Positions 1-9,205 are shown, counted from the stretch's first letter. The stretch is DNA of 64,000 bases from an uncultured Acetatifactor sp. (GCA_934426825.1 CAKRYI010000001.1:439589-503588); one strand, 5' to 3'. The notes: generated from the letters alone by a model not told the origin. Numbers and translations: made by a program.

Positions 1-1159
1 GGAATTGTGCAGGCTGTATATTGACATTCTGCATATTCATCTGAGGTGCTGCTCCCATGGCATTCATTCCCATCTGGTTCATGCTGCCCATCATGGGGTT
101 CATTCCCATCTGGTTCATGCTGCCCATCATGGGGTTCATTCCCATCTGGTTCATGCCGCCCATCATAGGATTCATTCCCATCTGGTTTATGCCGCCCATC
201 ATAGGATTCATTCCCATCTGGCTCATGTCGCCCATCATGGGATTTGCTCCCTGCCGGCTCATGTCGCCCATTGCCGCGCCACTCTGTACTGCTGAGTTAT
301 TCATACTGCTTTCCTGTGGCGTAGGCGGCGCTGCCGCTGCAGGTGCGGGTGCAGGTGCCGGCTGCGGTGCGGGTGCACTCTTTTCGATTTCTGCTGTCTG
401 TGTATTGATAAAAGTATCAACCAGTTTGCGTGCAAATTCAATGGGGTATAACTGCATCAGACTGCTGTCCACCAAATCGTCTATCTGCATTCTGAACGAA
501 ATCTTTACAAACGTACCCCCTAGGAATGGAGCAACATCTGCTCCGTCCTTATATTGCGTCAAATCAACCAGCGAAGAATCCGGTGGACTGATATCAATAG
601 TTGTTTTGAGCATTGTTCCGAGGGAGGTGGCTGCCGAACCCATCATCTGGTTCATTGCCTCCGAAATTGCACTCAGGTGTAATTCTCCCAGTTCCCCATC
701 CGTATTGGTTCCGTCGCCTCCCATCATCAAGTCGGCAATTACCTTTACGTCGTGTTCTTTCAGTACCAGAATATTGGTACCGTCCAAACCCTTTGTGTAC
801 TTAATCTGTATAAATACACAGGGTTTTTCGTAATCTCCCAGCAGCGTATCCCATGTAGCCAGTGTAACAACCGGTGTTGTAATATTTACTTTTCGGTTTA
901 CCAGCGAATACAGGGTGGTTGCTGAAGACCCCATACTGATATTCGCAACCTCTCCTATTGCATCCTTCTCTACATCCGTCAGTAACTCCTCCTGCACTGC
1001 AGGTTGTGGTTCTGCCGGACTCTCTACAGAATCCTGCGCCGGTGTAGTGTCTGCTACAGGTTCCGTAGCACCTGTCTGTTCTCCGGCTGCACTGTCGCCC
1101 GAAAGGTCCATGCCGCTAAGTAGCGCATTTATCTCGTCTTGAGACAGCATTCCATCCAT
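1..1159 (-). CDS. fliY: FliY, flagellar motor switch phosphatase (partial, runs off left edge)
   Basis: C-ring protein that dephosphorylates CheY-P and forms part of the motor switch. The ATG at 1159 lies 3 nt after the fliM stop. The N-terminus (MDGMLSQDEINALLSGMD) is the CheY-P-binding type of peptide shared with FliM. A CheC-like domain follows at about residues 50-240. It shows two E-x-x-N phosphatase signatures, one in GEVANISMG and one in SEAMNQMMG. Next come an Ala/Pro-rich linker and a Met/Asn/Gly-rich block of six 12-residue repeats. The FliN-like (SpoA) domain expected at the C-terminus would lie beyond base 1, so its presence is inferred. The hydrophobic open frames on the plus strand here are shadows of the repeat. 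Confidence 0.93.
   Translation of the reverse strand, partial: MDGMLSQDEINALLSGMDLSGDSAAGEQTGATEPVADTTPAQDSVESPAEPQPAVQEELLTDVEKDAIGEVANISMGSSATTLYSLVNRKVNITTPVVTLATWDTLLGDYEKPCVFIQIKYTKGLDGTNILVLKEHDVKVIADLMMGGDGTNTDGELGELHLSAISEAMNQMMGSAATSLGTMLKTTIDISPPDSSLVDLTQYKDGADVAPFLGGTFVKISFRMQIDDLVDSSLMQLYPIEFARKLVDTFINTQTAEIEKSAPAPQPAPAPAPAAAAPPTPQESSMNNSAVQSGAAMGDMSRQGANPMMGDMSQMGMNPMMGGINQMGMNPMMGGMNQMGMNPMMGSMNQMGMNPMMGSMNQMGMNAMGAAPQMNMQNVNIQPAQF
56..271 (-). repeat. 36-bp tandem repeat inside fliY (six copies)
   Basis: Six in-frame copies of a 36-bp unit encode variants of MGSMNQMGMNPM. The three central copies are almost identical, while the outer copies have drifted (MGDMSRQGANPM at one end, MGSMNQMGMNAM at the other). 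The block lies in the linker between the CheC-like part and the expected FliN-like part, so copy number changes would alter linker length without breaking the frame. Confidence 0.9.
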
Positions 1160-1162
1160 AGA

Positions 1163-2143
1163 TTACTCCTCCTCTCTGATTACCGATGTAATCCGGACGG
1201 CATATGTATCTTGATTTGCGCCGGGCAAAGCGGTAAACTTTCTGATATTTCCTACATAGATGTCCATGTCGTTGTCAACCTTGGTATCTAAGCGGATGCA
1301 GTCTCCGACCTGCAGATTCATAAAATCGGAAACCGATATAGTGCTCCTGCCAAGTATTGCTTTGACAGGAATATCCACCTTTCGGATAAGGGACTCAATG
1401 TAGTTCTCATAATTTTCATCCCTGTTCTCCTGCATGGTAGAAAACCAATATTTGGTATTCAGTTTATCCATGACCTCTTCCAGAGTAAAGAACGGAAGAC
1501 AAATATTTACAAAGCCTTCTACATCTCCTATTTTCACATTCAATGTAACAATGGCTATCATGTCGTTTGGTGCAATCACCTGTGCAAACTGTGGATTAGT
1601 CTCCACTCTGTTAAGCACCGGTGCAATATCTACCACGTTTTTCCATGGTTCTCTCAAAAGCTGTGTCATCATAACCAGTATTTTCTGTAATATGATTAAT
1701 TCAATTTCCGAAAATTCCCTGGTCTTTTCCAACGGAACGCCGTTTCCACCAAGCATCCTGTCCAACATGGCGTATCCGAGATTGGTCGCCAAATCAATGA
1801 TAATGGATCCGTTGAGCGGTGCAAAATTTACAATTCCCAAAATAACGGGGTTGGAAAGTGCGTTCGTAAATTCACTGTAGGTTACCGTTTCCGAACTCGC
1901 CACCGCTACCTGTACGTTCTTGCGCAGGTACAGCGGAAGGTTGGTGGACAAAAGTCTTCCATAATGTTCAAAAATGATTTCCAGTGTCCTTAGATGCTCT
2001 TTTGAGAATTTTGTAGGTCGGCTAAAGTCATAATCCTTAACTTTTTTTTCTTCTTCTCCCTGCATCTGGTCAACATCAAGTTCTCCGGACGCTAACGACG
2101 CAAGCAGATTGTCTATCTCGCTCTGTGAAAGAACCTCACCCAC
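1163..2143 (-). CDS. fliM: FliM, flagellar motor switch protein
   Basis: Middle component of the cytoplasmic C-ring. It binds phosphorylated CheY through its N-terminal peptide and links FliG to FliY/FliN. The 326 residues match the family length. The N-terminal LSQSEIDNLL peptide is conserved, the CheC-like middle domain spans about residues 45-230, and a SpoA/FliN-type domain ends the protein (VGDCIRLDTKVDNDMDIYVG region). The start is a GTG with a perfect AGGAGGT at 2152-2158. Alternative starts lack such a site. It sits between fliL and fliY in the usual Firmicutes order. Confidence 0.95.
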   Translation of the reverse strand: MGEVLSQSEIDNLLASLASGELDVDQMQGEEEKKVKDYDFSRPTKFSKEHLRTLEIIFEHYGRLLSTNLPLYLRKNVQVAVASSETVTYSEFTNALSNPVILGIVNFAPLNGSIIIDLATNLGYAMLDRMLGGNGVPLEKTREFSEIELIILQKILVMMTQLLREPWKNVVDIAPVLNRVETNPQFAQVIAPNDMIAIVTLNVKIGDVEGFVNICLPFFTLEEVMDKLNTKYWFSTMQENRDENYENYIESLIRKVDIPVKAILGRSTISVSDFMNLQVGDCIRLDTKVDNDMDIYVGNIRKFTALPGANQDTYAVRITSVIREEE

Positions 2144-2182
2144 AAATTCTCACCTCCTGTCAGCATAATATTGTCAATGGTC

Positions 2183-2707
2183 TCAACCGTACTTGATATT
2201 GTTGATTGAAACCTGATAGATGAAATCCGATTGGAACAACTGCTGGATTGCGGTGAGAATCTCCGCTTTCAGTCCTTCATAATCATCCCTGCACTCACTC
2301 TCTGTATGTGCGGACACCACAGAGGTAATTGCATCCTTTATCAGACTCTCTCTCTCCGATAAATCACTGTACTTCTTGTAGTCTTTGTTCTTAGTGTCCA
2401 TGGAAAGAGCTATCTCCATTACAATATAGCTTTGTTTGCTCTTGCCGTCCGCCGTAACCTCGGCAGCAAGAGGAATGGTCATCGCACCGTTTAAGTTGTA
2501 CACTTCCGTATCCGCCAAAGACACTTTGGGTGCACCGTCATCCTCGCCGGGAGTGGCAAGTTCCAGATTCATTACCGTAGCAATGTTTGTCACCAGTTCA
2601 GCCGTCTTTTTGTTGGTACTCATAACGCTGAACATCAGCACGCCCGTCAATGCGATATTCACAATCAGTAGTGCCAGAATCAGCACCGTCAATAGATTCT
2701 TTTTCAT
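2183..2707 (-). CDS. fliL: FliL, basal-body-associated protein
   Basis: Single-pass membrane protein that surrounds the stator units MotA/MotB and helps them generate torque. Residues 5-27 form a hydrophobic N-terminal anchor after MKKN, followed by an extracytoplasmic domain of about 145 residues. The length (174 aa) and position between motB and fliM fit the family. Sequence conservation in FliL is low, so the call rests on topology plus location. The C-terminal strand VSINNIKYG resembles the usual FliL end. Confidence 0.88.
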   Translation of the reverse strand: MKKNLLTVLILALLIVNIALTGVLMFSVMSTNKKTAELVTNIATVMNLELATPGEDDGAPKVSLADTEVYNLNGAMTIPLAAEVTADGKSKQSYIVMEIALSMDTKNKDYKKYSDLSERESLIKDAITSVVSAHTESECRDDYEGLKAEILTAIQQLFQSDFIYQVSINNIKYG

Positions 2708-2759
2708 ATTCGCTTCACCTTTCTGTCCGGATTTCCAGTTACCGGTCGCATCCGTGTTG

Positions 2760-3587
2760 TCAGTTTCCGGTGGAAGGATTATATATCTTTATTTCAACCC
2801 TTCTGTTTTTGCTTCTTCCCTCTTCTGTCGAGTTGTCAGCTATCGGAACTCTCTGTCCCATTCCGGCATGTTTTAACTTTGCCGGGTCAAGTGCTGTGTT
2901 ATCCACCAGATAATGGAAAACCGTAAGCGCTCTCGCACTGCTCAGTTCCTCGTTGTCCGCATATTTGGTCGTATGAATCGGAACATTGTCCGTATGACCT
3001 TCTATTTCAATGGTGCTTCCGCCGTACCGCTCCAAAATCACACCGACTTTGTCAAGCACCTGCTTGGACTCTTCTTTTAACTCCGCACTTCCCGAATCAA
3101 ATAAAAGTGCGCCTTTCATGGAGAGCTGTACATACTGCTCTGTAAACGTAACCTGAATCTGGTCGGTCATATTGCTCTCCGTTACAGCTTCCTGTACCGT
3201 TTCCGCCAGTTGTTCGTTATTTTTCAGGTTCTGTTCCTTCACCACCTCTTCGGCCTTATCGCCGGAGTATTCATACTCTCCTAATTTGTCGGACTGTTCA
3301 TCACTGTCCTCACTCTTCCCCATACTGTTGATATACTCGTCCAACTCATTTAACTGGCTTACGCCGTTACTAATCAGGATTCCGTCGCCGATAGCCGTAG
3401 CCCCCGCATCGAAAATACTGAATGAATTGTTCATGGCAGCCACCATGGCATCATACTTGGCTTCATCCACATTGGACATGGAAAACAGCATAACAAAGAA
3501 GCAGAGCAGCAGATTCATCAAGTCGCTGAATGTATTCATCCACGCCGGTGAACCGGGTGCCGGCGTTTCTTCCCTGCGCCTCGCCAT
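2760..3587 (-). CDS. motB: MotB, flagellar stator protein
   Basis: Peptidoglycan-anchoring half of the stator. One membrane helix near residues 17-38 carries the proton-binding aspartate, Asp22 in NTFSDLMNLLLCFF. An acidic, Gln/Glu-rich linker (about 70-140) leads to an OmpA-like peptidoglycan-binding domain with LFDSGSAELKEES and IEIEGHTDNVPI. The stop region overlaps the motA end by one base at 3587, the classic motAB coupling. Sequence alone does not settle whether the ion is H+ or Na+. Confidence 0.96.
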   Translation of the reverse strand: MARRREETPAPGSPAWMNTFSDLMNLLLCFFVMLFSMSNVDEAKYDAMVAAMNNSFSIFDAGATAIGDGILISNGVSQLNELDEYINSMGKSEDSDEQSDKLGEYEYSGDKAEEVVKEQNLKNNEQLAETVQEAVTESNMTDQIQVTFTEQYVQLSMKGALLFDSGSAELKEESKQVLDKVGVILERYGGSTIEIEGHTDNVPIHTTKYADNEELSSARALTVFHYLVDNTALDPAKLKHAGMGQRVPIADNSTEEGRSKNRRVEIKIYNPSTGN

Positions 3588-4384
3588 TAAGCCTCACCCC
3601 CTGCATCCTCTTCTCCTTCACCACTTTTTCTATCCTTCGGAGCTAAGAAGGATTTCAGTTTTTCTTCAATAACTCTGGGGTTCTCTCCTGCCTGTATTGA
3701 CAAAAGACCCTCTATCATAACTTCCTTCTGTAACATCTCTGCGGCATTGTTTGCCTTCAGTTTACTGGCTACCGGAATACATACCCAGTTTGCCAAAACG
3801 GAACCGTACAGGGTTGTAACCAGTGCCACTGCCATTGCAGGTCCAAGGGTCGTCACATCATCCATGTGGTACAACATATCTACCAGACCAACCAGAGTAC
3901 CAATCATACCCCACGCAGGACCCATGGAACCCAGCGTCTCCCAGAATCCCACAATATCTTTGTGCCGTCCTTCCACACTTACCATCTCCGTCTCCATGAT
4001 GGCACGCACCAAATCCGGGTCGGTACCGTCGACGATCAAAAGGACTCCTTTTTTTAGGAAAGCCTCCTCCATGTCCGTTGCCGCTTCCTCCAGAGACAAG
4101 AGTCCCTCTTTACGGGCAATGTTGGACAGGTCGATGATTTTATGTATTATGTCGGAAGTATTCAGCACCGGTGCCTTAAAAATCAGCTTGAAAGATTTCA
4201 AACCTTCTATATAATTCTGCAAACTGACAGATGCCAGTGTACAGGAAAATGCACCACCGAAAGTAATGATTGCCGACGGGGCATCCAAATACTCCTTAAT
4301 TCCCGCCGGACCTGCACTACTTAAAATACCGAATATAAGCATTCCGAGTCCCAATATAATTCCCAATAAAGACGCAATATCCAC
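3587..4384 (-). CDS. motA: MotA, flagellar stator protein
   Basis: Four-helix membrane protein that surrounds MotB and converts ion flow into torque on FliG. Hydrophobic helices lie at about residues 2-22, 35-55, 150-175 and 180-205. The conserved MGPAWGMIGTLVGLVDML stretch precedes helix 3, and the cytoplasmic loop between helices 2 and 3 carries the usual charged residues. At 265 aa it is a typical length. It is preceded by flbD and overlaps motB by one base. Confidence 0.96.
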   Translation of the reverse strand: MDIASLLGIILGLGMLIFGILSSAGPAGIKEYLDAPSAIITFGGAFSCTLASVSLQNYIEGLKSFKLIFKAPVLNTSDIIHKIIDLSNIARKEGLLSLEEAATDMEEAFLKKGVLLIVDGTDPDLVRAIMETEMVSVEGRHKDIVGFWETLGSMGPAWGMIGTLVGLVDMLYHMDDVTTLGPAMAVALVTTLYGSVLANWVCIPVASKLKANNAAEMLQKEVMIEGLLSIQAGENPRVIEEKLKSFLAPKDRKSGEGEEDAGGEA

Positions 4385-4415
4385 TCAAATCACCTGACAT
4401 TCTGCTTATTTTTTA

Positions 4416-4601
4416 TTACTCTGCAAAAATATCCTTTCTATACAATTTTACAAGATTTTTTACGTCTTGTCTACTTTCTTTTACAATTATTTTTCTGCCC
4501 GTCGTGAGGGTCATTACCGTGTCCGGTGTCTCCTCCACTATCTCTATCAAGTGCGGATTTACCAGTATTTTCACGCCGTTTAACTTTGTCACTTCAATCA
4601 T
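4416..4601 (-). CDS. flbD: FlbD-family flagellar protein
   Basis: Small (61 aa) protein of the flagellar FlbD/SwrD family. In Bacillus subtilis SwrD raises motor torque, and the family is normally encoded just upstream of motA, as here. I chose the ATG at 4601 (MIEVTKLNG) because GGGAGA sits about 8 nt upstream and because family members begin with this I-x-V-T-x-L-N-G motif. The longer frame to 4649 has no supporting site. The signature NPHLIEIVEETPDTVMTL is present. Confidence 0.88.
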   Translation of the reverse strand: MIEVTKLNGVKILVNPHLIEIVEETPDTVMTLTTGRKIIVKESRQDVKNLVKLYRKDIFAE

Positions 4602-4700
4602 ATTTTCTCCCGTTCTCCCCATTTTCGCAGTGTAAGAAATTAGTACCACTGTCCGTTTCGAGGCATAAAAACCTTTTTATTATGTAACTTTTATTTCGAT

Positions 4701-4730
4701 TTAAGGGACGGAAATACTCCCGTCCCTTAA
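4701..4730. other. Perfect inverted repeat between flgE and flbD
   Basis: An 11-bp perfect stem (TTAAGGGACGG and its complement) with an 8-nt loop lies in the roughly 150-bp gap between flgE and flbD, inside the flagellar operon. Neither side is followed by a T-run, so it is not a standard intrinsic terminator. An RNA-processing or attenuation role is possible. Confidence 0.6.
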
Positions 4731-4750
4731 ACAGTATTCAGGTATTTATT

Positions 4751-6502
4751 TTATCTCTTTAAGTTGGTCAGCTCTTCCAGCAGGGTATCGGATACCGTAA
4801 TGATACGGCTGTTTGCCTGAAATCCTCTCTGGGTGGTAATCATCTCCGTAAACTCGGAAGACAAATCCACATTACTCATTTCCAGCTGACCGGTTGACAT
4901 ATAACCGCCGTTGGCTGTAACGTCCACGCCGATACCGTCGAACTCACCGGAGTTCAATGTAGAGGAATACAGGTTGTCACCCTCTTTTTCCAGACCGGAA
5001 GCGTTGGCAAAACTTGCGGTTGCAATCTGACCCAAGCACTTGGTCATACCGTTGTCGTAGTTGGCATAAATCATACCGTCCTTCTGAACGGAAACACCAA
5101 TCATGTCACCTAAACGACGTCCTGCTCCCAGTCCGTCAAAGTCACCGCTGGTTGCTCCCACAGTGGAAGTTCCTTTGTTATCATACATGGAGCTTTCGGA
5201 CAAATCAATGGTGATATCCGAGAAATTACCGCCGAGTCCGGACAGTCCCAGTGTAATGGTTGTGGTGGTTGCGGAACCGCCGATTCCGGCAAACTTACCG
5301 GTATCCGGGTCATATTTTACGGTTGCACCGTTGAAGTAACGTCCCGCTGTCTCAAAAGCGGTCTCCACACCGCTGTCCACATCCGCCGTATCGTAGATAG
5401 GGAATGTATTGGTGGTTGCTCCTCCCTCAAGGTTGGTCAGCATCTGCTTGATGGAAACCGGGTCTCCGGTCGTTTCATCCTTCACATAAAGGTTTAAGAA
5501 TTCATCCGTGGAACCCTCATAGCCATATGCCTTTGCAATATTGTCCAAACATTCCTGTACGGTGAGTTCCTTTCCGTCCGCTCCCAAAACAGTGGTCAGC
5601 TCTGTGCCGTCTTTCAGCTCACCGCCCTGGAACAAATCTGCCAGAACTGCGTATTTGGTAGTTCCGTCCACACTGGTAAGAGTATTGGTCGTCTTATCCC
5701 ATCTGTATGCGGAATTGTTGAAACTTACCTTTCCGGGTTTTTCCTGTGCAACGCCGTTTGCGCCGAATGCCGCCTTGGAAATATCCACTTCCGTTCCGGT
5801 GGAATCCAATAGCTTCTCAAACTCCAGACTGTACTCATTGGTTGTCTGGGACTGTTTGAATACCAGTCTTGCCGTGTAGCTGTAGCCCAATGCGTCATAG
5901 AAATTCAAGTTCACGGATTTACCGTTTGCGCTGGTAACATCCTTATCATGCTTGTCAATAATACCGGAAATATATGCCTGAGAAGTTGCCTCAGGGGGAT
6001 AGGTCATGTTTGCCGCACTCATAATACGAAGTGCTGCTACCGTATCCTGCTTGATGTTGCCGGTGGTCTCATCCACACCCCAGCCCATTACGTTGTAACC
6101 GGTACTTGTCATGGCAAGGTTGCCGGCACCGTCCACATAAAAGGAACCGTCACGGGTGAAGAAGTTCTGTCTGCCGTTGTTTACCACGAAGAAATTGTCT
6201 CCCGTAATCATAATATCAAAAGGGTTTCCCGTGGACTGGCTGGAGCCCTGTCCGGTAATGTTAATATTGATTGCTCCTGATTTTACACCAAGACCAATCT
6301 GTCTTGCGTTAGTACCGCCGGTGCCGTTTGTGGCATTGGGTCCGCTCGCCTTCTGTGTGGTCTGGCTCATCAGTTCACTGAAAGTAATGGAACTGGATTT
6401 GAATGCTGTTGTGTTGACATTGGCAATATTGTTACCAATTACGTCCATCTTGGTCTGGTGTGTTTTCAAACCTGCCACGCCAGAATACAATGATCTCATC
6501 AT
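4751..6502 (-). CDS. flgE: FlgE, flagellar hook protein
   Basis: Main subunit of the extracellular hook. The N-terminus (MMRSLYSGVAGLKTHQTKMD) and following IGNNIANVNTTAFKSS are the rod/hook signature. The C-terminus (VDLSSEFTEMITTQRGFQAN) carries the matching coiled-coil end with the T-Q-R-G-F-Q motif. The middle (residues 110-500) is a large, Thr/Gly/Asp-rich surface domain without cysteines. At 583 aa it is longer than the 264-aa Bacillus protein but within the clostridial range. A GGAGG lies 11 nt before the first of two adjacent ATGs. Confidence 0.95.
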   Translation of the reverse strand: MMRSLYSGVAGLKTHQTKMDVIGNNIANVNTTAFKSSSITFSELMSQTTQKASGPNATNGTGGTNARQIGLGVKSGAININITGQGSSQSTGNPFDIMITGDNFFVVNNGRQNFFTRDGSFYVDGAGNLAMTSTGYNVMGWGVDETTGNIKQDTVAALRIMSAANMTYPPEATSQAYISGIIDKHDKDVTSANGKSVNLNFYDALGYSYTARLVFKQSQTTNEYSLEFEKLLDSTGTEVDISKAAFGANGVAQEKPGKVSFNNSAYRWDKTTNTLTSVDGTTKYAVLADLFQGGELKDGTELTTVLGADGKELTVQECLDNIAKAYGYEGSTDEFLNLYVKDETTGDPVSIKQMLTNLEGGATTNTFPIYDTADVDSGVETAFETAGRYFNGATVKYDPDTGKFAGIGGSATTTTITLGLSGLGGNFSDITIDLSESSMYDNKGTSTVGATSGDFDGLGAGRRLGDMIGVSVQKDGMIYANYDNGMTKCLGQIATASFANASGLEKEGDNLYSSTLNSGEFDGIGVDVTANGGYMSTGQLEMSNVDLSSEFTEMITTQRGFQANSRIITVSDTLLEELTNLKR

Positions 6503-6578
6503 AGTGTTTGTTCCTCCTTAAACGGAACCTGTCTCCCTCTGTCATTCAGGAAACGTAAACCTCCTTGTAAGGTCCGGT

Positions 6579-6977
6579 CTATACAATTACGGCTCCGTTG
6601 ATATTTGTAAATACATTTTCATTGGTCTCTGTACTGTCCATTGCCGTTACCACGGTGTTATTCGGTACATTTACGATAAACGCCAGCTTATCCATGATTA
6701 CCAGAGAATCCCGGATTCCTTTCTGCTCTGCTTTTCTGGCTCCGTCGTTCAACCTCTCCAACTGGTTCTTGGTAAGAGATATGTTTCTGTCTGCCAGCCT
6801 TCCCGCAGCATGCTTGGAAAACTTAAGTTCATGTGTTTCCTCTGCACTCTTCTGCTCAAGAATTTTCTGAAAGGAAAGCCCGTCGGCACGTCCTGTGCCT
6901 GTGGTGTCGGAATTTCTGTCCAGATAACGGTTGGTAACCTGTTCAATGGAATAGTACCCGTTTTTCTGAATATCCAT
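6579..6977 (-). CDS. Flagellar operon protein, TIGR02530 family
   Basis: 132-residue cytoplasmic protein of the small family found only between flgD and flgE in Firmicutes flagellar operons. The conserved core is LKFSKHAAGRLADRNI followed by LVIMDKLAFIVNVPNNTVVTAM. There is no signal peptide or membrane segment. Its biochemical role is not established; a role in hook assembly is only suggested by gene position. The start at 6977 (MDIQKNGYYSIEQV) is supported by family length. Confidence 0.85.
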   Translation of the reverse strand: MDIQKNGYYSIEQVTNRYLDRNSDTTGTGRADGLSFQKILEQKSAEETHELKFSKHAAGRLADRNISLTKNQLERLNDGARKAEQKGIRDSLVIMDKLAFIVNVPNNTVVTAMDSTETNENVFTNINGAVIV

Positions 6978-7066
6978 ATTCCCAACTCCTGTTCCAAAAG
7001 CCGGTTTTCGTCCGACTTTTACATTCTTTCTTATGCGTCGGCTCCATCCTCTGCCTTATCGGTTTC

Positions 7067-7762
7067 TTACGTCTTGTCGGATTCCTCTGTCTTGCCGGTC
7101 TCGTCCTTCTTTGCATTTTCCTCCGCTGCCAGCCTGATTTCCTTCAGTCTCTCGATATACTTGTTCAGGCTTGACACAACGTCCTTCGCCAAGAAACTCT
7201 TCTCGTAATCGGACATTTCGTTGTATTCCTTTTCGAGTTTGTCGATAGCGTCCGCATCTCTCATGTCGATACCGTTTACGCCCGGAAGTTTGTAGAGATT
7301 CTTCACATACTCAGTTGCCTTATTGTATGCCGCCAGATATGCTGCATCTGCAACCGTATCCAAATCCTCCAGAGAATACAGTTCCTCATTGATGGATAAG
7401 TATGCTTTGTTGTTCTCATAGACTACATAGTCCACTTTACCCTGAACATACTTTGTTTCTCCCGTGGAGGTGGTGGTCTTGATATATACCTCCTGTCCTA
7501 CCAGCGAGCTTGCTCTCTGCAAATCCATGCTGCTTGACATATTCTGCATCTGCTCTACCTGTGAGAACTGTGCATACTGTGCAATGTACTCTGTGTTAGA
7601 GGTGGGTTCCAAAGGATCCTGATACTTCATCTGTGCAACCAAAAGCTGTAAAAAGGCGTCCTTGTCCATGCCGCTGTTAGAAGTCTTGCTTTTGTTTTTC
7701 AGGGAACTTTGTGAAGCTGATTCAACAACTTTTCCGTCTTCCACCGGTGCTACTAATGCCAT
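7067..7762 (-). CDS. flgD: FlgD, flagellar hook capping protein
   Basis: Scaffold that sits on the growing hook tip and directs FlgE polymerisation. The N-terminal signature KDAFLQLLVAQMKYQDPLEP, continuing to NTEYIAQYAQFSQVEQMQNM, is unmistakable. The rest (to 231 aa) contains a short beta-rich segment and ends in a charged, Lys/Glu-rich helix (LKEIRLAAEENAKKDETGK). That tail looks unlike the Fn3/Tudor end of proteobacterial FlgD. It lies 18 bp downstream of fliK. Confidence 0.93.
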   Translation of the reverse strand: MALVAPVEDGKVVESASQSSLKNKSKTSNSGMDKDAFLQLLVAQMKYQDPLEPTSNTEYIAQYAQFSQVEQMQNMSSSMDLQRASSLVGQEVYIKTTTSTGETKYVQGKVDYVVYENNKAYLSINEELYSLEDLDTVADAAYLAAYNKATEYVKNLYKLPGVNGIDMRDADAIDKLEKEYNEMSDYEKSFLAKDVVSSLNKYIERLKEIRLAAEENAKKDETGKTEESDKT

Positions 7763-7780
7763 GTTTTTCTCCTTTCTCCG

Positions 7781-9205
7781 CTATGCGGTATAATCTACTG
7801 TACTGCCGTTTGCTTCCATCATCTGTGCCGCAAGCTGTTCTTCTTCGTCCATGTTCTCCATATCTTCCATGGTGAGGGATCCGTCCAGCCGGATTCTGCG
7901 GGGTTTGTCTTTCCTGTCAGGCTCATTCTGTCCGCTGCCCCGTCCCTGCTCTAAGTTCTGCTCAAAGTGATGGGTCTGCACGGCAACTTCAATGGCTTCC
8001 ACCTTCACTCCCTGTTCCGCAAAACTCTCTTTGAGCTGTATCATCTGGCTTTCCAGTGCAGCTTTAACGCTTTCATTTTCCGTAACAAACTGTGCCGTAA
8101 CCACGCCGCCCTTGGATGCGATATGTATCTGCAGACTTCCCAAACTTTCCGGATGAAGCTGCATCTGCAAATCGGACTCTCCGGGTTTTACCTGAATCCT
8201 CATGTAATCCATAATCTGGCGCATGATGTCCTGTGTGTCGGTGCTAAAGCCTCTTTGGCTCTCCACAGACTGTTCTGCCTGTAATCCGAAGCGCTCTGTC
8301 CGAAGGTTCTGCAACAGTAAATTGCCGCCCTCCGCATTGTCCTTTACGGATTCGTGGTGTCCGGACGCATTTTCTTTGCTGTCTTTCTGCCCGGCTGTGC
8401 TTTCCTGTTCCCCGGAACGCTTTAAGGTCATATCCTGTGCGGTGTCTGCGGGTGTCTTTGTTAAATCCTGTCCTGCATCTTCCGTCACGGTTTCCTCTGC
8501 AGAATCATTTACCACAGGTTCTTCCACCGTCACTTCAATGGGAAGCACGTCCTCTGCTGCGCCGGTATCTGCCAGTCTGTCAAGCACGTCCTCTGCAAGT
8601 GTGTCGGCATTCAGGTTCAACTGTCCTGCACTTTCCTGCAAAATGTCGCCTGCCTGTTTCATCAGTTCCTGATACTGCGTGTACAAATCTCCGTCTGTCA
8701 GCAATGTGGTTGCATCCTCTGCTCCTGCGACTGCCAAAAGCAGTTGTCCCAAATTTTCCGGCTGCAGTAAATTCACTCCGGTCATATTCATGTCAGACAT
8801 CACGCCTTCCACATCCTCTGCGGATACGCCGAAATTCTGTGCAATCTGCTGTATCAGCTCTGTGATTGCCGCTCCGAGAACTTCCATGGCTGCCTCAAAA
8901 TCTTTTGCATCCATATCGTCCAGTCCTTTTTCCGCCTTGCCGCTGTCTGAAACGTCCTCGGCTTTCGGAGTGTTGTGTTGAGCACTTTTGGCTCTCAGGG
9001 AATCCTTTGCAACGGGATTTTTGCCGTTTGAAACGGCGTTGTCCTTCTGCGGTGATTTCTGTGCGGATGCACCTGCGTCTGCCTGTTTGTTCCAGATAGT
9101 TTCAAAGCTGGTATTTCCCATTGTCTTGACAGTGCTTACATTTCCCACGCTTTGTCCTGCGGAAACAGTGGCTGCACCGAAATTCTTAATCGGTGTGCTC
9201 GTCAT
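7781..9205 (-). CDS. fliK: FliK, flagellar hook-length control protein
   Basis: Secreted molecular ruler that triggers the export switch when the hook reaches length. The C-terminal Flg_hook domain is clear (KPGESDLQMQLHPESLGSLQ, about residues 330-425), and the N-terminal two-thirds is low-complexity, Ala/Glu/Asp/Gln-rich as usual. I chose the ATG at 9205 (MTSTPIKNFG) because AGGAGG lies just upstream. The longer frame to 9262 has no ribosome site. The product is 474 aa. Confidence 0.92.
   Translation of the reverse strand: MTSTPIKNFGAATVSAGQSVGNVSTVKTMGNTSFETIWNKQADAGASAQKSPQKDNAVSNGKNPVAKDSLRAKSAQHNTPKAEDVSDSGKAEKGLDDMDAKDFEAAMEVLGAAITELIQQIAQNFGVSAEDVEGVMSDMNMTGVNLLQPENLGQLLLAVAGAEDATTLLTDGDLYTQYQELMKQAGDILQESAGQLNLNADTLAEDVLDRLADTGAAEDVLPIEVTVEEPVVNDSAEETVTEDAGQDLTKTPADTAQDMTLKRSGEQESTAGQKDSKENASGHHESVKDNAEGGNLLLQNLRTERFGLQAEQSVESQRGFSTDTQDIMRQIMDYMRIQVKPGESDLQMQLHPESLGSLQIHIASKGGVVTAQFVTENESVKAALESQMIQLKESFAEQGVKVEAIEVAVQTHHFEQNLEQGRGSGQNEPDRKDKPRRIRLDGSLTMEDMENMDEEEQLAAQMMEANGSTVDYTA

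Noticed and set aside
56..271. CRISPR-like array
   Set aside because: Contiguous 36-bp units with no unique spacers and in-frame coding; a coding tandem repeat, not CRISPR.
57..833. Long plus-strand frame with repeated hydrophobic motif (FIPIWFMLPI type)
   Set aside because: It is the complement of the fliY repeat and coding region, with no ribosome site; the minus-strand frame has clear CheC-like content.
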